A DNA stretch of 64,000 nt from Arthrobacter yangruifuii (GTDB lineage Bacteria; Actinomycetota; Actinomycetes; Actinomycetales; Micrococcaceae), in assembly GCF_009192775.1 (NCBI RefSeq), contig NZ_VTFX01000004.1, forward strand, positions 372,001 through 436,000, in the 5' to 3' direction. Within the stretch, counting starts at the first letter, position 1. Every line of letters begins with the position of its first letter. This document shows, piece after piece, positions 1-9,369 of this stretch. The translations under genes were made by a program, and so were the position numbers. The notes under the pieces were generated by a model. It was not told the origin of the DNA, searched no databases, and saw only the letters and a program-made list of their open reading frames with translations.

Positions 1-290
1 GAGCAGACGTACTCGAAGTGCGGGGTGCCGCCGCGGATCACGACGCCGAGGGCCACCACCGCGTCATAGTGCGGTGCCAGCCGGGCAGCAGCAACGGGCA
101 GTTCGAAGCTGCCGGGAACCCGGATCAGCTTCGGTTCCAGTCCGCCTTCTTCGACGGCGCGCAGGGCCCCGGCGATGAGTCCGTCCATGATTTCGGTGTG
201 CCAGCTGGCGGCAACGATGGCCAGCCGAACGGGTATGCCCGCCAACTTGATACCGCTGAGGTTGGTGGCAGGGGCGCCGTGTCCACTCAT
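1..290 (-). CDS. ribH: 6,7-dimethyl-8-ribityllumazine synthase, partial (C-terminus off the left edge)
   Basis: The reverse strand encodes the N-terminal 96 or so residues of lumazine synthase, which joins the 5-amino-6-ribitylaminouracil ring to 3,4-dihydroxy-2-butanone 4-phosphate in the penultimate step of riboflavin synthesis. Visible family features are the substrate-loop segment [13 protein letters not shown], the PGSFELP motif and the [20 protein letters not shown] strand. The ATG at 288-290 gives the expected short N-terminus. It is the last gene of the rib operon, separated from ribA by 125 bp. About 60 residues should lie beyond the left edge. Confidence 0.95.
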   Translation of the reverse strand, partial: MSGHGAPATNLSGIKLAGIPVRLAIVAASWHTEIMDGLIAGALRAVEEGGLEPKLIRVPGSFELPVAAARLAPHYDAVVALGVVIRGGTPHFEYVC

Positions 291-415
291 GATGCTGCTC
301 CTTGGTGTTGGGGTCGGGGGTGTTTTGATGCCGGGGATGTTCCCGGGTTACGACTGCTCCCGGGAGCGTGGGGGCCCCGGGATTTCCGGGAACGGGGTCA
401 GTCGAAAGATCTCAT

Positions 416-1075
416 TCAGCTCTGCCGCACGGGCTTGGTGCGCAGCAGGGTGAGGTGATGGTCCATCCGGTCCCGCTTGGTCTGCAGGTACCGTTCATTC
501 TCGGCACGGACGGGCACCTCGGAAGGCACCATGGCCTCCACCTCCACCCCGTAACGGCGCATCCAGTCCCGCTTCGCCGGGTTGTTGGTCAGCAGCCGGA
601 TCCGGTGCAGGCCCAGCTGGTGCAGGATCTCGGCAGCAGCCTGGTAGTCACGGGCGTCCACAGGCAGGCCAAGCTGTTCGTTGGCCTCCACAGTGTCCGC
701 ACCGGCTTCCTGCAGAGCATAGGCGCGCAGCTTATTGGCCAGCCCGATCCCCCGGCCTTCCTGGCCGCGCAGGTACACAATGGTTCCGCCGTACAGTGCT
801 ACCAGTTCCATGGCCTGCTCCAGCTGTTCTCCGCAGTCGCAGCGGAAGGATCCGAACACGTCTCCGGTGAGGCATTCCGAATGCAGCCGGACCAAAGGCG
901 CTCCCTCGCCCAGAGTGCCGGATTGTTCGGTTGACGTGCCGGGCGCAGAAAGGGTCAGATGTTCGACGCCGGTGCGGGAGTCAGTCCAGGCGATGGCAGT
1001 GAAGTCTCCGGCCGCGGTGGGCAGATGCACTGCGGGCCCGGGCAGAACCGGCGAGGTGGCTGCGGCTTCGCTCAT
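416..1075 (-). CDS. ribA: GTP cyclohydrolase II
   Basis: Converts GTP to 2,5-diamino-6-ribosylamino-4(3H)-pyrimidinone 5'-phosphate, formate and pyrophosphate, the first committed step toward riboflavin. The 219-residue protein has the zinc ligands in a C-x10-C-x-C array (Cys68, Cys79, Cys81), followed by the GRGIGLANK segment and the [12 protein letters not shown] nucleotide-binding region. Its ATG overlaps the ribB stop by 4 bp, so the two are probably translationally coupled. In many actinobacteria this enzyme is fused to RibB as RibBA; here the two are separate proteins. Confidence 0.95.
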   Translation of the reverse strand: MSEAAATSPVLPGPAVHLPTAAGDFTAIAWTDSRTGVEHLTLSAPGTSTEQSGTLGEGAPLVRLHSECLTGDVFGSFRCDCGEQLEQAMELVALYGGTIVYLRGQEGRGIGLANKLRAYALQEAGADTVEANEQLGLPVDARDYQAAAEILHQLGLHRIRLLTNNPAKRDWMRRYGVEVEAMVPSEVPVRAENERYLQTKRDRMDHHLTLLRTKPVRQS

Positions 1076-1707
1076 GCGCCGGCCCTCCGCTCCTGGACGT
1101 ACTGGACCAGGTCCTCGATGGAGACCAGCGGAATCCCGTGGGTATCCGCGAACGTGCGAAGCGCAGGCAGGCGCATCATCTCGCCGTCATCATGCACGAG
1201 TTCGGCAATGACGCCCACCGGAGCGCAGCCGGCCAGCCCGGCCAGCTCCACGGCAGCTTCGGTATGGCCGCGGCGTTCGCGCACGCCGCCGTCGGCAGCG
1301 CGCAGGGGAAAGACATGTCCGGGGCGGTGCAGATCGCCCGGCCCGGCAGCAGGATCAGCCAGCACCCGGGCGGTGAGGGCACGGTCCGAGGCGCTGACCC
1401 CGGTGCTGGTGCCCTCCGCGGCGTCGCAGGAGACGGTGTAGGCGGTGCCTTTCGCGTCCTGGTTGACCGCCGTCATGGGCGGCAGCTCCAGCCGGTCCGC
1501 ATAGCTGCGGGGAAGCGGCACGCAGACAACACCGGAGCTGTAGCGGATGGTCCACCCCATCAGCGCCGGGGTGGCATGCTGGGCGGCAAAGACGATGTCG
1601 CCCTCGTTCTCACGGTCTGCATCATCCACAACGACGACGGCCCGGCCGGCCGCAATCGCTTCGACGGCTTCGGAGACGGGGTTCAAAACAATGGCGGGAG
1701 CGTTCAT
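1072..1707 (-). CDS. ribB: 3,4-dihydroxy-2-butanone 4-phosphate synthase
   Basis: Makes the four-carbon unit of riboflavin from ribulose 5-phosphate. The acidic metal and substrate motif [10 protein letters not shown] lies at residues 28-37, and the [10 protein letters not shown] motif is in the second half. Length (211 residues) is normal for a stand-alone RibB. The gene overlaps ribE upstream and ribA downstream by 4 bp each, inside the FMN-riboswitch-controlled operon. Ribulose 5-phosphate is also the product or substrate of the rpe enzyme encoded just upstream of the riboswitch. Confidence 0.95.
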   Translation of the reverse strand: MNAPAIVLNPVSEAVEAIAAGRAVVVVDDADRENEGDIVFAAQHATPALMGWTIRYSSGVVCVPLPRSYADRLELPPMTAVNQDAKGTAYTVSCDAAEGTSTGVSASDRALTARVLADPAAGPGDLHRPGHVFPLRAADGGVRERRGHTEAAVELAGLAGCAPVGVIAELVHDDGEMMRLPALRTFADTHGIPLVSIEDLVQYVQERRAGA

Positions 1708-2483
1708 TGAGCCTCCTTCGCAGAGCTGTTGGACGGGGTGGCGTCGGACAGGGCGCCGTCGGACGAGGTCCCCCCGGATGCAGCGCCGTCAGACAAGGAT
1801 CCCCCGGATGCAGCGCCGTCGGACAAGGTCCCCCCGGATCCGGCACCGGCAGACGAACCGGGCGTACGCGGACCGGCGAACGCGAGCAGCCGTTCGGCGT
1901 ACTTGGCCAGCACGTCCACCTCCAGGTTCACCTGGCTGCCCGGCACCAGTGCCCCGAGCCCGGTTTCAGCCAGCGTGGTGGGGATCAGGCCCACCTCGAA
2001 CCAGTGCTGTTCCGCGTCGGCAGGACTGACGGCGGTGACCGTCAGGGAGACGCCGTCCACGGCGATGGACCCCTTTTCCGCGACATACTTCGCCAGCCCG
2101 GCAGGCACGGAGAACCGCAGCCGGTCCCAGGTGCCCAGCGACTTCCGTTCGAGCAGCTCGCCCACACCGTCCACATGGCCCTGGACCACATGTCCGTCCA
2201 GCCGTCCGCCGGCAGGAACGCAGCGCTCCAGGTTCACCTTGGCGCCGGGCGTCAACCCGCCGATGGTGGTGCGCGTCAGAGTTTCACCCATGACGTCCAC
2301 GCTCACGGCACCGTCCCGAAGTTCGGTTGCGGTGAGGCACACGCCGTTGACGGCTATCGAGCCGCCCAGCCCGAGGCCGGTACTCGTGGCCGGAGCGATG
2401 ATTTCCAGTACCGCGCCGTCACCGGCAGGGTTCGGAAGCAGCCTAACCACGCTGCCCTGTTCAGCAACGATTCCAGTGAACAT
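1704..2483 (-). CDS. ribE: riboflavin synthase, alpha chain, with a repetitive tail
   Basis: Dismutates two molecules of 6,7-dimethyl-8-ribityllumazine to riboflavin plus the RibH substrate. Starts with the family hallmark [10 protein letters not shown], and the two homologous beta-barrel lumazine-binding halves are present ([11 protein letters not shown], then [11 protein letters not shown]). The last ~50 residues are low-complexity Gly/Ser/Ala/Asp, built from three ten-residue repeats (GGxxSDGAAS), which is not part of the core fold and makes the protein longer (259) than the typical ~200-215. The start codon directly abuts the ribD stop. Confidence 0.93.
   Translation of the reverse strand: MFTGIVAEQGSVVRLLPNPAGDGAVLEIIAPATSTGLGLGGSIAVNGVCLTATELRDGAVSVDVMGETLTRTTIGGLTPGAKVNLERCVPAGGRLDGHVVQGHVDGVGELLERKSLGTWDRLRFSVPAGLAKYVAEKGSIAVDGVSLTVTAVSPADAEQHWFEVGLIPTTLAETGLGALVPGSQVNLEVDVLAKYAERLLAFAGPRTPGSSAGAGSGGTLSDGAASGGSLSDGAASGGTSSDGALSDATPSNSSAKEAQ
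1755..1844 (-). repeat. three tandem 30-bp units inside ribE
   Basis: Three consecutive in-frame 30-bp units at 1755-1784, 1785-1814 and 1815-1844 (plus-strand unit begins gccgtcggac). They encode the decapeptide repeat in the tail of riboflavin synthase. Units differ at only a few bases, which suggests recent slippage. Confidence 0.85.
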
Positions 2484-3560
2484 TTATCCGTCCTTCGTTT
2501 CGTCGTCGAAAGGTGGAGGGACCGGTTCCAGCCGCAGCCTCAGGTCCGCCCCAAGATGCATCACAGCGCCTCCGCCCGCCGTGTCCCAGCGCCAGCGGGG
2601 AGCGTCGGAAAGGGTCGCCACCCCCAGTCCCGTGACGGAGCCGAGGCCCGCGCCGAGCAGCAGCGGCGCGGTGTACACCACCAGTTCATCCACCAGGCCG
2701 GCACGGAGGAAGGCACTGGCCAGGGTGGAGCCGCCTTCCACCAGCAGGTGCCGGACGCCGCGCCCGAACAGGTCCGCGGCAGCCACGGCAGGATCGTGCG
2801 TGTCCAGCTGGACGAACCGCCCGTCGCGGCCCCGGACGGCAGCATCCGCGGGAACAGGCCGGCGGCCGACGACGACGCGCAGCGGCTGCCGCTCCGCTTC
2901 GGCGCCGTCCGGGGTACGGGCGGTCAGCCGCGGGTTATCAGCCAGTGCCGTGCCGGTGCCGACCAGGATGGCGTCCACCCGGGAGCGGATCGCCTGTCCG
3001 TCCTGCCGGGCCTGGGCGCCGGTGATCCACTGGCTGGTGCCGTCCTCGGCAGCGATCCGCCCGTCCAGGCTGGAGGCGATCTTCAGTGTGACGAAGGGCC
3101 GCCGCTGGTCCGCGGCCAAAGCCCACCGGGCGTTCAGCTCCATGGCAGCTCCGGCCCCCAGCCCGGAGGCCACCTCGATCCCGGCGGCGCGCAGGGCAGC
3201 AGCTCCCCCGGCCGCGGCATCAGTAGTGTCTGCGGCGGCGAACACCACGCGGCCCAGGCCGGCGTCGATGATGGCACGGGAGCACGGTCCGGTGCGGCCG
3301 GTATGGTTACACGGTTCCAGGGTCACCACCATCGTGGCGCCGGTGACGACTGCGTGGGTGGCCCGGGCGTTGGCCAAAGCATCGGCTTCGGCATGGGGCG
3401 TTCCGGCGCCGCGGTGGTAGCCGGTGGCCAGGGTGGCGCCGTCGGCGTCGAGAATCACCGCCCCAACCAGCGGGTTGGCACCGCGCACTCCCCGGGAGGC
3501 CAGGTCCAGGGCTTGATCCATGGCCGAGACCTCGCCGGGAGTGAAGGTTTCGGTGCCCAT
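2484..3560 (-). CDS. ribD: bifunctional pyrimidine deaminase / uracil reductase RibD
   Basis: Carries out the second and third steps of riboflavin synthesis: deamination of the pyrimidinone and NADPH reduction of its ribosyl side chain. The N-terminal cytidine-deaminase-like domain has the zinc ligands His56, Cys84 and Cys93 with catalytic Glu58 (PHAEA, EPCNHTGRTGPC). The C-terminal dihydrofolate-reductase-like domain begins near residue 150 (PFVTLKIASSLDGRIA) and contains LLVEGGSTLA. Length 358 is normal. The stop lies just before the ribE start and the ATG is 2 bp from the ribM stop. Confidence 0.95.
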   Translation of the reverse strand: MGTETFTPGEVSAMDQALDLASRGVRGANPLVGAVILDADGATLATGYHRGAGTPHAEADALANARATHAVVTGATMVVTLEPCNHTGRTGPCSRAIIDAGLGRVVFAAADTTDAAAGGAAALRAAGIEVASGLGAGAAMELNARWALAADQRRPFVTLKIASSLDGRIAAEDGTSQWITGAQARQDGQAIRSRVDAILVGTGTALADNPRLTARTPDGAEAERQPLRVVVGRRPVPADAAVRGRDGRFVQLDTHDPAVAAADLFGRGVRHLLVEGGSTLASAFLRAGLVDELVVYTAPLLLGAGLGSVTGLGVATLSDAPRWRWDTAGGGAVMHLGADLRLRLEPVPPPFDDETKDG

Positions 3561-3562
3561 GG

Positions 3563-4246
3563 TCAGCGCGTCCGGATATCCGGCATCAGGACCTCAACCT
3601 GCGGCTTTTCGTTCCTTTTGGCCTTCCACCAGACAAAGAAGCCGGCCAGGGTGAAGCCGCCGTAGAAGAGGTACATAAACGCGGTGGCGTAGTAGCCGGC
3701 ACTGAACAGCAGCGGCACGCCCACAATGTCCACGGCCACCCAGATGAGCCAGAACTCCACCCAGCCCTTGGCCATGCCGTAGGTGGCCAGCAGCGATCCG
3801 ACGAAGGTCCAGGCATCCGCCCATACCGGTTCGTAGGAGCCCAGCCGGGCGAAGACGGGAGTCAGGGCAACAGTGCCCAGGACCATGATGGTGACCAGCC
3901 CTATCCGTTCCCGGCCGGAGGCCCACTGCGGAGTCACGGCCGCGCCGCCGTTGGTTTTGGCCTGACGCCAGCGGCGCCAGCCGTAGACGGATACGGCAAT
4001 GAACATGATCTGCCGGCCGGCCTGGCCCAGCAGCGTGGCGGTGTCCGCGTCGCCGAAGATGGAGCCGAGGAAGACGGTCAGCAGGAGCAGGTTGCCCAGG
4101 ATGCCGACGGGCCAGGCCCAGACCTTGCGCCGCATGCCCCCGAGGGCGCTGAGCAGTCCGAAGATGTTGCCGAGAAGTTCGCGCACCAGCAGCGAGCTTG
4201 AGCCCACCGGTATCTGTGCATCAAAGAGCCACCGCAGAATATCCAT
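3563..4246 (-). CDS. ribM: PnuC-family riboflavin transporter (RibM/PnuX type)
   Basis: A 227-residue membrane protein with about seven hydrophobic segments and the PnuC-type core (WPVGILGNLLLL; GYYATAFMYLFYGGFTLAGFFVWW). PnuC proteins classically move nicotinamide riboside, but the actinobacterial branch found next to rib genes under FMN riboswitches (RibM/PnuX of Corynebacterium and Streptomyces) is a riboflavin facilitator. Position as first gene after an FMN riboswitch supports riboflavin import. The start ATG has AAAGGA six bases upstream. Nicotinamide riboside specificity cannot be excluded from sequence alone. Confidence 0.85.
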   Translation of the reverse strand: MDILRWLFDAQIPVGSSSLLVRELLGNIFGLLSALGGMRRKVWAWPVGILGNLLLLTVFLGSIFGDADTATLLGQAGRQIMFIAVSVYGWRRWRQAKTNGGAAVTPQWASGRERIGLVTIMVLGTVALTPVFARLGSYEPVWADAWTFVGSLLATYGMAKGWVEFWLIWVAVDIVGVPLLFSAGYYATAFMYLFYGGFTLAGFFVWWKAKRNEKPQVEVLMPDIRTR

Positions 4247-4350
4247 GTCGTCCTTTTATCCCTAAGCTGCTGCTCCGGGGGGGGGTACGACAGGCGTACG
4301 GCAGTGGGTGCATCGCCGGCAGCGGACCAACCTCACGGGGAATCCGCACC

Positions 4351-4369
4351 GGCCCCGTTTAGCGGGGCC
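4351..4369 (-). other. GC hairpin in the riboswitch-ribM leader
   Basis: A perfect 7-bp inverted repeat (ggccccg / cggggcc, 5-nt loop) between the FMN aptamer and the ribM start. Together with the overlapping repeats of the 'ggaccc/gggtcc' type at about 4376-4410 it is a candidate part of the expression platform. No run of U follows, so a classical terminator is not evident. A run of nine G (4277-4285) lies between it and the start codon. Confidence 0.4.
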
Positions 4370-4447
4370 CGGAACGGACCCTCGCCTCGGGTCCCGAAAC
4401 GGGTCCCCTTGGAAGGGTCGGCAAAGCCGGCGGAACAACAAACTGCA

Positions 4448-4592
4448 CGTGCTTCTCCCATCCAGACTTTAACTGTCGGTATCGGAATTTCACCGATTCA
4501 ACCGCACCGCTTCCCCGAGGTTCTCGGATCAGCAGTGCGGGTCGCGGACTATAACCGCCGGTTCGGAATTACACCGACCCCGGAGCACGTTT
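4448..4592 (-). promoter_or_regulatory. FMN riboswitch (RFN element)
   Basis: Read on the minus strand, the segment has the conserved RFN blocks: GGGTCGGTGTAATTCCGAAC, the CCGGCGGTTATAGTCCGCGA block, a variable arm, then GGTGAAATTCCGATACCGAC, AGTTAAAGTCTGGATGGGAG and the closing AGAAGCACG that pairs with CGTGCTCC at the 5' end. FMN binding normally shuts off riboflavin genes in cis. It stands between rpe and ribM, with ~200 nt of GC-rich leader downstream. Confidence 0.97.
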
Positions 4593-4606
4593 GTTGCTAA
4601 CTATTC

Positions 4607-5269
4607 TTACACAGCCGCTTCGGCTGCGGCGCGCAGTTTGCGGATAGCGTCATTAGGATCACCGGCGCCGTACACGGCGGACCCGGCCACGAACACATTC
4701 GCGCCGGCCTCGGCGGCCCGTTCGATGGTCTCCGGAGAGATCCCGCCGTCCACCTGGATGGCCAGCGGCAGCCCGGAACCCCGGACGGCCTCGGCGGCCC
4801 GGCGGATCTTGGGCAGCGTGACATCCAGGAACTTCTGCCCGCCGAAACCGGGTTCCACCGTCATGATCAGCAGCATGTCCAGTTCGGGCAGCATGTCCAG
4901 GTACGGCTCCACCGGGGTGGCCGGGCGCAGGGCCATGCCGGCCTTGGCACCGCGCTCCCGCAGGTCGCGGGCGAGCTTGATCGGCGCCGTCGACGCTTCC
5001 ACATGGAACGTGACCGAGGCGAGGCCCGCCTCGGCGTACAGCGGAGCCCAGCGGTCGACGTCGGCGATCATCAGATGCGCGTCCAGCGGCAGCGCGGACA
5101 CCTGCTGGATCCGTTCCACCACGGGCAGCCCGATGGTCAGGTTCGGCACGAAGTGGTTGTCCATGACATCCACGTGCACGGCGTCCGCGGCGCTGATCCG
5201 CTGCAGCTCGGCTTCGAGGTTCACGAAGTCGGCCGAGAGGATGCTCGGGTTGATGCAGCACTTGCTCAC
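4607..5269 (-). CDS. rpe: ribulose-phosphate 3-epimerase
   Basis: Interconverts ribulose 5-phosphate and xylulose 5-phosphate in the pentose phosphate pathway. The 220-residue TIM barrel shows the family blocks [23 protein letters not shown] (metal-binding His/Asp), [12 protein letters not shown] and VDGGI near the phosphate site. Start is GTG at 5267-5269 with GGAG seven bases upstream. It follows rsmB by 10 bp and is the last gene before the FMN riboswitch, so read-through into the rib operon is possible. Confidence 0.96.
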   Translation of the reverse strand: MSKCCINPSILSADFVNLEAELQRISAADAVHVDVMDNHFVPNLTIGLPVVERIQQVSALPLDAHLMIADVDRWAPLYAEAGLASVTFHVEASTAPIKLARDLRERGAKAGMALRPATPVEPYLDMLPELDMLLIMTVEPGFGGQKFLDVTLPKIRRAAEAVRGSGLPLAIQVDGGISPETIERAAEAGANVFVAGSAVYGAGDPNDAIRKLRAAAEAAV

Positions 5270-5279
5270 GAAGGGTCTC

Positions 5280-6782
5280 CTAGATCTTGCGGCGGATCAG
5301 CGCCAGGAACATGGCGTCGGTGGCGTGGATATGCGGCCACAGCTGCGCGGTGTTTTCATGCCCGGCCTCCAGCGCGCCGGGCAGGCTGACCGCGTCCAGT
5401 GCGGCGCCGGCGTCGAGCAGTTCCAGGTCGTTGCGCTTGCGCATGACGTCGGCGACGACGGCGGTGGTCTCCGCCGGGTGCGGCGAGCAGGTCACGTAGG
5501 CCACCACGCCTCCGGGCTTCACCGCGTCCACGGCGGTGGTGAGGAGTTCGCGCTGCAGGATGCCGAGTTCGCCGACGTCGGACGGCTGGCGGCGCCAGCG
5601 CGATTCGGGCCGGCGGCGCAGGGCGCCGAGACCGGTGCAGGGTGCGTCCACGAGAATCCGGTCGAAGGTTTCCGGGTAGTCCTCGGCGATGGTGCGGCCG
5701 TCGCCGGTACGCACGTTCCAGGTCTCCCCCGGCACTGCTTCCAGTGCCTGGCGGACCAGCTGGGCGCGGTGCGGAGCGGGTTCGTTGGCGAGCAGCACGG
5801 CTCCGGACTCGTGGGCGAGGGCGGCGAGCAGTGCGGCCTTGCCGCCGGGGCCGGCGCACATGTCCAGCCACTTTTCCACGCCGTCCTCATCGAGGGATGA
5901 GCCGTCCAGCTTCAGTTCGGCCAGGGCGCGGGCCACCAGCTGCGAGCCGGCGTCCTGCACCCGGGTGGTGCCGGCGCGGACCGAGTCCAGCCGGCCGACG
6001 TCGCCGGCGGAGAAGAGTGCGGAGTCCTTTACGAGTTCGCCGTCCACCGCGCCGGCGGCACGGGCTTCGTCGAGGTTCCCGAGCCCGGGCAGGGCCACGA
6101 GGTTCACCACGGGGGCGTCATTGTCGGCGCGCAGCAGGTCGGTGATTTCCTCGACGCTGCGTCCGTGGGCCACCAGGGACTGGCGCAGGGCGCGGACGAT
6201 CCATTCCGGATGGGAGTATTCCACGGCCGAACGTTTCACGGCGTCGGCTTCCCCGGCAGTGAGCATTTCCACCCACTCATCCAGGCTGCGGGCGGAGACC
6301 TTGCGCAGCACCGCGTTGATCAGCGCGGACGGACCGGCACCGATGACGGCGCGGGCCAGGCCGACGGTCTGGTCCAGGGCGGCGTGGGCGGGCACGCGCA
6401 TGGCCAGGAGCTGGTGCGTGCCGATCCGCAGGGCATCCAGGACGGCAGGGTCCAGGCGTTCCAGCGGACGGTCCACACACGTGGCGAGGATGGCGTCATA
6501 GGTTCCCTGGCCGCGCAGTGCGCCGTAAGCCAATTCGGTGGCGAAGCCGGCGTCACGCTTGTCCAGCCGGTGCTTGCGGATGCTCTTGGGCAGCACGAGG
6601 TTGGCGTAGGCGTCCTCGCCGGAGACGGCGCGGAGGACTTCGAAGGCAACCAGCCGGGCCGGATCCGCAGCACGGGTGCGCTGGCCGGGAGCGGCGGCGG
6701 TGCGGGTTTTGACGGCGGCGCGGCGGCGTTCGTGGCCCTTGTCGTTGCGGTGTTTGTTGGGCTGGTCGGGCTGGGGGGTCAT
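5280..6782 (-). CDS. rsmB: 16S rRNA (cytosine-C5)-methyltransferase RsmB
   Basis: SAM-dependent enzyme that methylates C967 of 16S rRNA. The first ~170 residues, after a basic disordered leader of ~35, form the NusB-like RNA-binding domain ([19 protein letters not shown]). The C-terminal Rossmann domain has the SAM motif [14 protein letters not shown], the motif [20 protein letters not shown] and motif [12 protein letters not shown] with the catalytic cysteine. Length 500 fits actinobacterial RsmB. Its ATG overlaps the fmt stop by 4 bp, so it is part of def-fmt-rsmB-rpe. Confidence 0.95.
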   Translation of the reverse strand: MTPQPDQPNKHRNDKGHERRRAAVKTRTAAAPGQRTRAADPARLVAFEVLRAVSGEDAYANLVLPKSIRKHRLDKRDAGFATELAYGALRGQGTYDAILATCVDRPLERLDPAVLDALRIGTHQLLAMRVPAHAALDQTVGLARAVIGAGPSALINAVLRKVSARSLDEWVEMLTAGEADAVKRSAVEYSHPEWIVRALRQSLVAHGRSVEEITDLLRADNDAPVVNLVALPGLGNLDEARAAGAVDGELVKDSALFSAGDVGRLDSVRAGTTRVQDAGSQLVARALAELKLDGSSLDEDGVEKWLDMCAGPGGKAALLAALAHESGAVLLANEPAPHRAQLVRQALEAVPGETWNVRTGDGRTIAEDYPETFDRILVDAPCTGLGALRRRPESRWRRQPSDVGELGILQRELLTTAVDAVKPGGVVAYVTCSPHPAETTAVVADVMRKRNDLELLDAGAALDAVSLPGALEAGHENTAQLWPHIHATDAMFLALIRRKI

Positions 6783-7714
6783 TCGAAGACCACGTCCTCA
6801 CGGTTGGCGAGGCCGCGGGCCCAGTCGGCCCCCGGCATCATTTTCTTGCCTGCGGGCTGGACACGCAGCAGTTCGAGTCCGTGTGAGCCGGTACCCACGA
6901 CGGCGGCGGCATCAGCGCCGCCGGTAAAGCGCACCTGGCCGGGAGCCAGGTCGGTGACATCGGAGCGCAGCTTGGCCGCCCCGATCTTGAACCGGGCGCC
7001 GTCCCAGGTAGTCCAGGCGCCGGGTTCGGGGGTGACGCCGTTGATCCGGCGGCGGATGGCGAGGGCGGGCTGCTGCCAGTCCACGCGGGCGTCGTCAATG
7101 CTGAGCTTTGGCGCCAGGGTGATGTCACCCTGCTGTGGTACCGGCACGGCCGCACCGGCGTCGACAGCGCCCAAGGTCTGGGCCAGCAGCACGGCACCGG
7201 AATGCGAGAGGCGTTCCAGCAGATCGCCGCTGGTGTCCTCGGGCCGCACCGTTTCGGTGAGCGTGCCGAAGACCGGGCCGGTGTCCAGCCCGGTTTCGAG
7301 CAGGAACGTGGAGGCACCGGTGATGTCGTCTCCGGCCATCACGGCGTGCTGCACGGGGGCGGCGCCGCGCCAGGCGGGCAGCAGGGAGAAGTGCAGGTTG
7401 ATCCAGCCCTGCTTCGGCACGGTGAGGGCACGGGCCGGGACCAGGGCGCCGTACGCCACGATGGCGGCGACGTCGGGATCCAGCGCGGCGATGGCGGCAA
7501 TGGCCTCATCATCCACCTTCGCTGCGCGGATCACCGGCAGGCCCAGCTCCTGGGCTCGGGCGGCCACCGGCGACGGCGTCAGGACCTTCTTGCGGCCCAG
7601 CGGCGCGTCCGGACGGGTAAGAACACCGACGACGTCGAATCCGGCGTCAATCAGTGCGTTCAGGGACGGCACGGCCACCGCGGGGGTGCCGGCGAACAGG
7701 ACTCGCAGTGTCAC
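6779..7714 (-). CDS. fmt: methionyl-tRNA formyltransferase
   Basis: Formylates Met-tRNA(fMet) using 10-formyltetrahydrofolate, for translation initiation. The formyl-transfer domain begins LRVLFAGTPAVAVPSL, and the catalytic HxSLLPxxRG element is present as HFSLLPAWRG, followed by a TGASTFLLETGLDTGPV segment. The C-terminal OB-like domain follows from about residue 205. The start is GTG at 7714. It lies 6 bp downstream of def, the usual functional pair: Fmt adds the formyl group and Def removes it. Confidence 0.95.
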   Translation of the reverse strand: MTLRVLFAGTPAVAVPSLNALIDAGFDVVGVLTRPDAPLGRKKVLTPSPVAARAQELGLPVIRAAKVDDEAIAAIAALDPDVAAIVAYGALVPARALTVPKQGWINLHFSLLPAWRGAAPVQHAVMAGDDITGASTFLLETGLDTGPVFGTLTETVRPEDTSGDLLERLSHSGAVLLAQTLGAVDAGAAVPVPQQGDITLAPKLSIDDARVDWQQPALAIRRRINGVTPEPGAWTTWDGARFKIGAAKLRSDVTDLAPGQVRFTGGADAAAVVGTGSHGLELLRVQPAGKKMMPGADWARGLANREDVVFE

Positions 7715-7720
7715 GCTTGC

Positions 7721-8293
7721 CTAAGCTCCGGTCCGGGTGCCGAAGGTGCCGAAGCTGGAGCCGACGTTCTGGGCGCGCTGGGCTACGGTGCGGTCCGCGA
7801 TGGCGTCGTATTCCCGCTGGCGGATGGCGCGCAGGGCCTCCTTGCGGTGTTCGCCTTCGAGCCGGTCGATGTAGAGCGACCCGTTCAGGTGGTCGGTCTC
7901 GTGCTGGAAGCAGCGGGCGAGCATTCCTTCGCCCTCGATGCTGATCGGGTTGCCGTGCAGGTCGACGCCGGTGACCCGGGCCCAGCGGAAACGCGGGGCC
8001 GGGTAGCCGAGGCCGGGGATGGACAGGCAGCCCTCCAAGTGGTCCGGCTGGAGGTCTTCGCTGAGTTCCAGGACCGGGTTCACCACGTGGCCGGCCTGGC
8101 CGTCCACGCGGTAGGTGAAGACGCGCAGGCTGACGCCGACCTGCGGAGCAGCCAGACCGGCGCCCTCAACGTCCTCCATGGTTTCCTCCATGTCCGCTAC
8201 CAGCTTCGCCAGTTCGGGGCCGAAGTCGGTCACGTCTTCGGCGCGGGTCCGCAGGACCGGGTCGCCGAGCGTGCGGATAGTCAGGATGGCCAT
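7721..8293 (-). CDS. def: peptide deformylase
   Basis: Removes the N-formyl group from nascent proteins. All three metalloprotease motifs are present: GAGLAAPQVG, EGCLSIPG (metal-ligand Cys) and QHETDHLNG (HExxH-type metal site). Length 190 is normal. It is the promoter-proximal gene of the minus-strand operon def-fmt-rsmB-rpe. The ATG at 8291-8293 is preceded by GGAAC, a weak ribosome-binding site. Confidence 0.96.
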   Translation of the reverse strand: MAILTIRTLGDPVLRTRAEDVTDFGPELAKLVADMEETMEDVEGAGLAAPQVGVSLRVFTYRVDGQAGHVVNPVLELSEDLQPDHLEGCLSIPGLGYPAPRFRWARVTGVDLHGNPISIEGEGMLARCFQHETDHLNGSLYIDRLEGEHRKEALRAIRQREYDAIADRTVAQRAQNVGSSFGTFGTRTGA

Positions 8294-8367
8294 TGGAGTT
8301 TCGTTCCTTACTGTTGCTGCATGGGATCGGAATCCAGTCTAGTTGGCTCCGCCGCTGACCGGGACGA

Positions 8368-9312
8368 TTAGGGCCGGGGAGCACCTGCCGGCACCGAAGT
8401 CTGCGGATCGGCAGTCTCCGGGCCGGGGGCTTCCGGAGGCACAGCCTGCGGGGCAGGGGTTTCGTGTGCACCCACAGGAGGCGGCGGCACGGGCAGCAGG
8501 GCCCGGCCGGCGGCCACTGCATCAATGCTGGTCTGCCAGACACGGCGCAGCGCGCAGAACTTGAACCAGTGCTGGGGAAGCACATCCGGGTTGGCCCGCA
8601 TGGGCCGCACCTCGGTCTGCCCCACTGCGACGCCCAGCAGAAGCGGGCTCTGACCGTAGGCCCACGGCTCCCAGATGCCGGCACCGGCGTCCACCAGCGA
8701 TTCCTGCGCCTTCATCCCGGCGACCAGCTGCATCACCACCTTGTCATCCAGCTGCTTGACCTGGCCGTCGCGGTCAGTGTTCTTGGTCTTGTAATCGATC
8801 AGGCACAGCCGGCCGCCAATCCGTGCCACCAGGTCCAGGGTGCCGGCGTAGCCCAGCTCCGCGTTCCACACGGTGATTTCCGGGGCGAGGGGCTGTACGT
8901 CGTAGAGCTTCCACCATTCGTCGAACCGGTCAGCGAACTGGTGCTCGCCGCGGGCGGAAAGCTCTTCACGTGCGCGTTCGACCTCGTGCGGCCGGTCCAG
9001 GGCACGCAGTGCCACCTGCTCGCAGTAGTAGTGGACGCGGGTACCGCGCTGGGCCGCGGCGTCCCGGTAGCGTTCGGAGGCCGAGGAGGCTTCCTTCACC
9101 ACGGAACGCAGCTGTGAGGGGCTGCCGAGTGCCGCAGTCAGTTTGGGATCCTTGACCACGGCGGAGGCCGCCATGTAGCTGTGCCATCCGTCGAGGGACG
9201 TGGACCCCTGGGAGATCACCGTAGTGATGGACGGGACCGTGGGCGGCTCGGAAAGCGACCGCGAGTACATCCGGCCGTATTCGGTGGCGTGTGCCAATGC
9301 TGGTTCAGTCAT
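8368..9312 (-). CDS. PD-(D/E)XK (RecB-like) nuclease-fold protein
   Basis: A 314-residue protein whose middle carries the nuclease core: a conserved His-rich helix (RGTRVHYYCEQVAL, ~88-101), then Glu...GTLDLVARIGG and LIDYKTKN (~168-190), which match the D...(D/E)xK pattern with Gln helix (KQLDDKVVMQLVAG). Such RecB-type domains cut DNA in repair enzymes or act in mobile elements, but the role of this stand-alone actinobacterial form is unknown to me. The last ~45 residues are Pro/Ala-rich and probably disordered. It stands alone upstream of def. Confidence 0.75.
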   Translation of the reverse strand: MTEPALAHATEYGRMYSRSLSEPPTVPSITTVISQGSTSLDGWHSYMAASAVVKDPKLTAALGSPSQLRSVVKEASSASERYRDAAAQRGTRVHYYCEQVALRALDRPHEVERAREELSARGEHQFADRFDEWWKLYDVQPLAPEITVWNAELGYAGTLDLVARIGGRLCLIDYKTKNTDRDGQVKQLDDKVVMQLVAGMKAQESLVDAGAGIWEPWAYGQSPLLLGVAVGQTEVRPMRANPDVLPQHWFKFCALRRVWQTSIDAVAAGRALLPVPPPPVGAHETPAPQAVPPEAPGPETADPQTSVPAGAPRP

Positions 9313-9369
9313 GTTTCCAGTCTGCCACCCGGCGGTGACAGTCTGCTGCTCGGCACCGTGCGCCCGCTG

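Noticed and set aside
1707-3665. A 652-codon frame on the plus strand opposite ribE and ribD
   Set aside because: It is the antisense shadow of the well-supported rib genes; high GC makes such long open frames common. It has no family motif.
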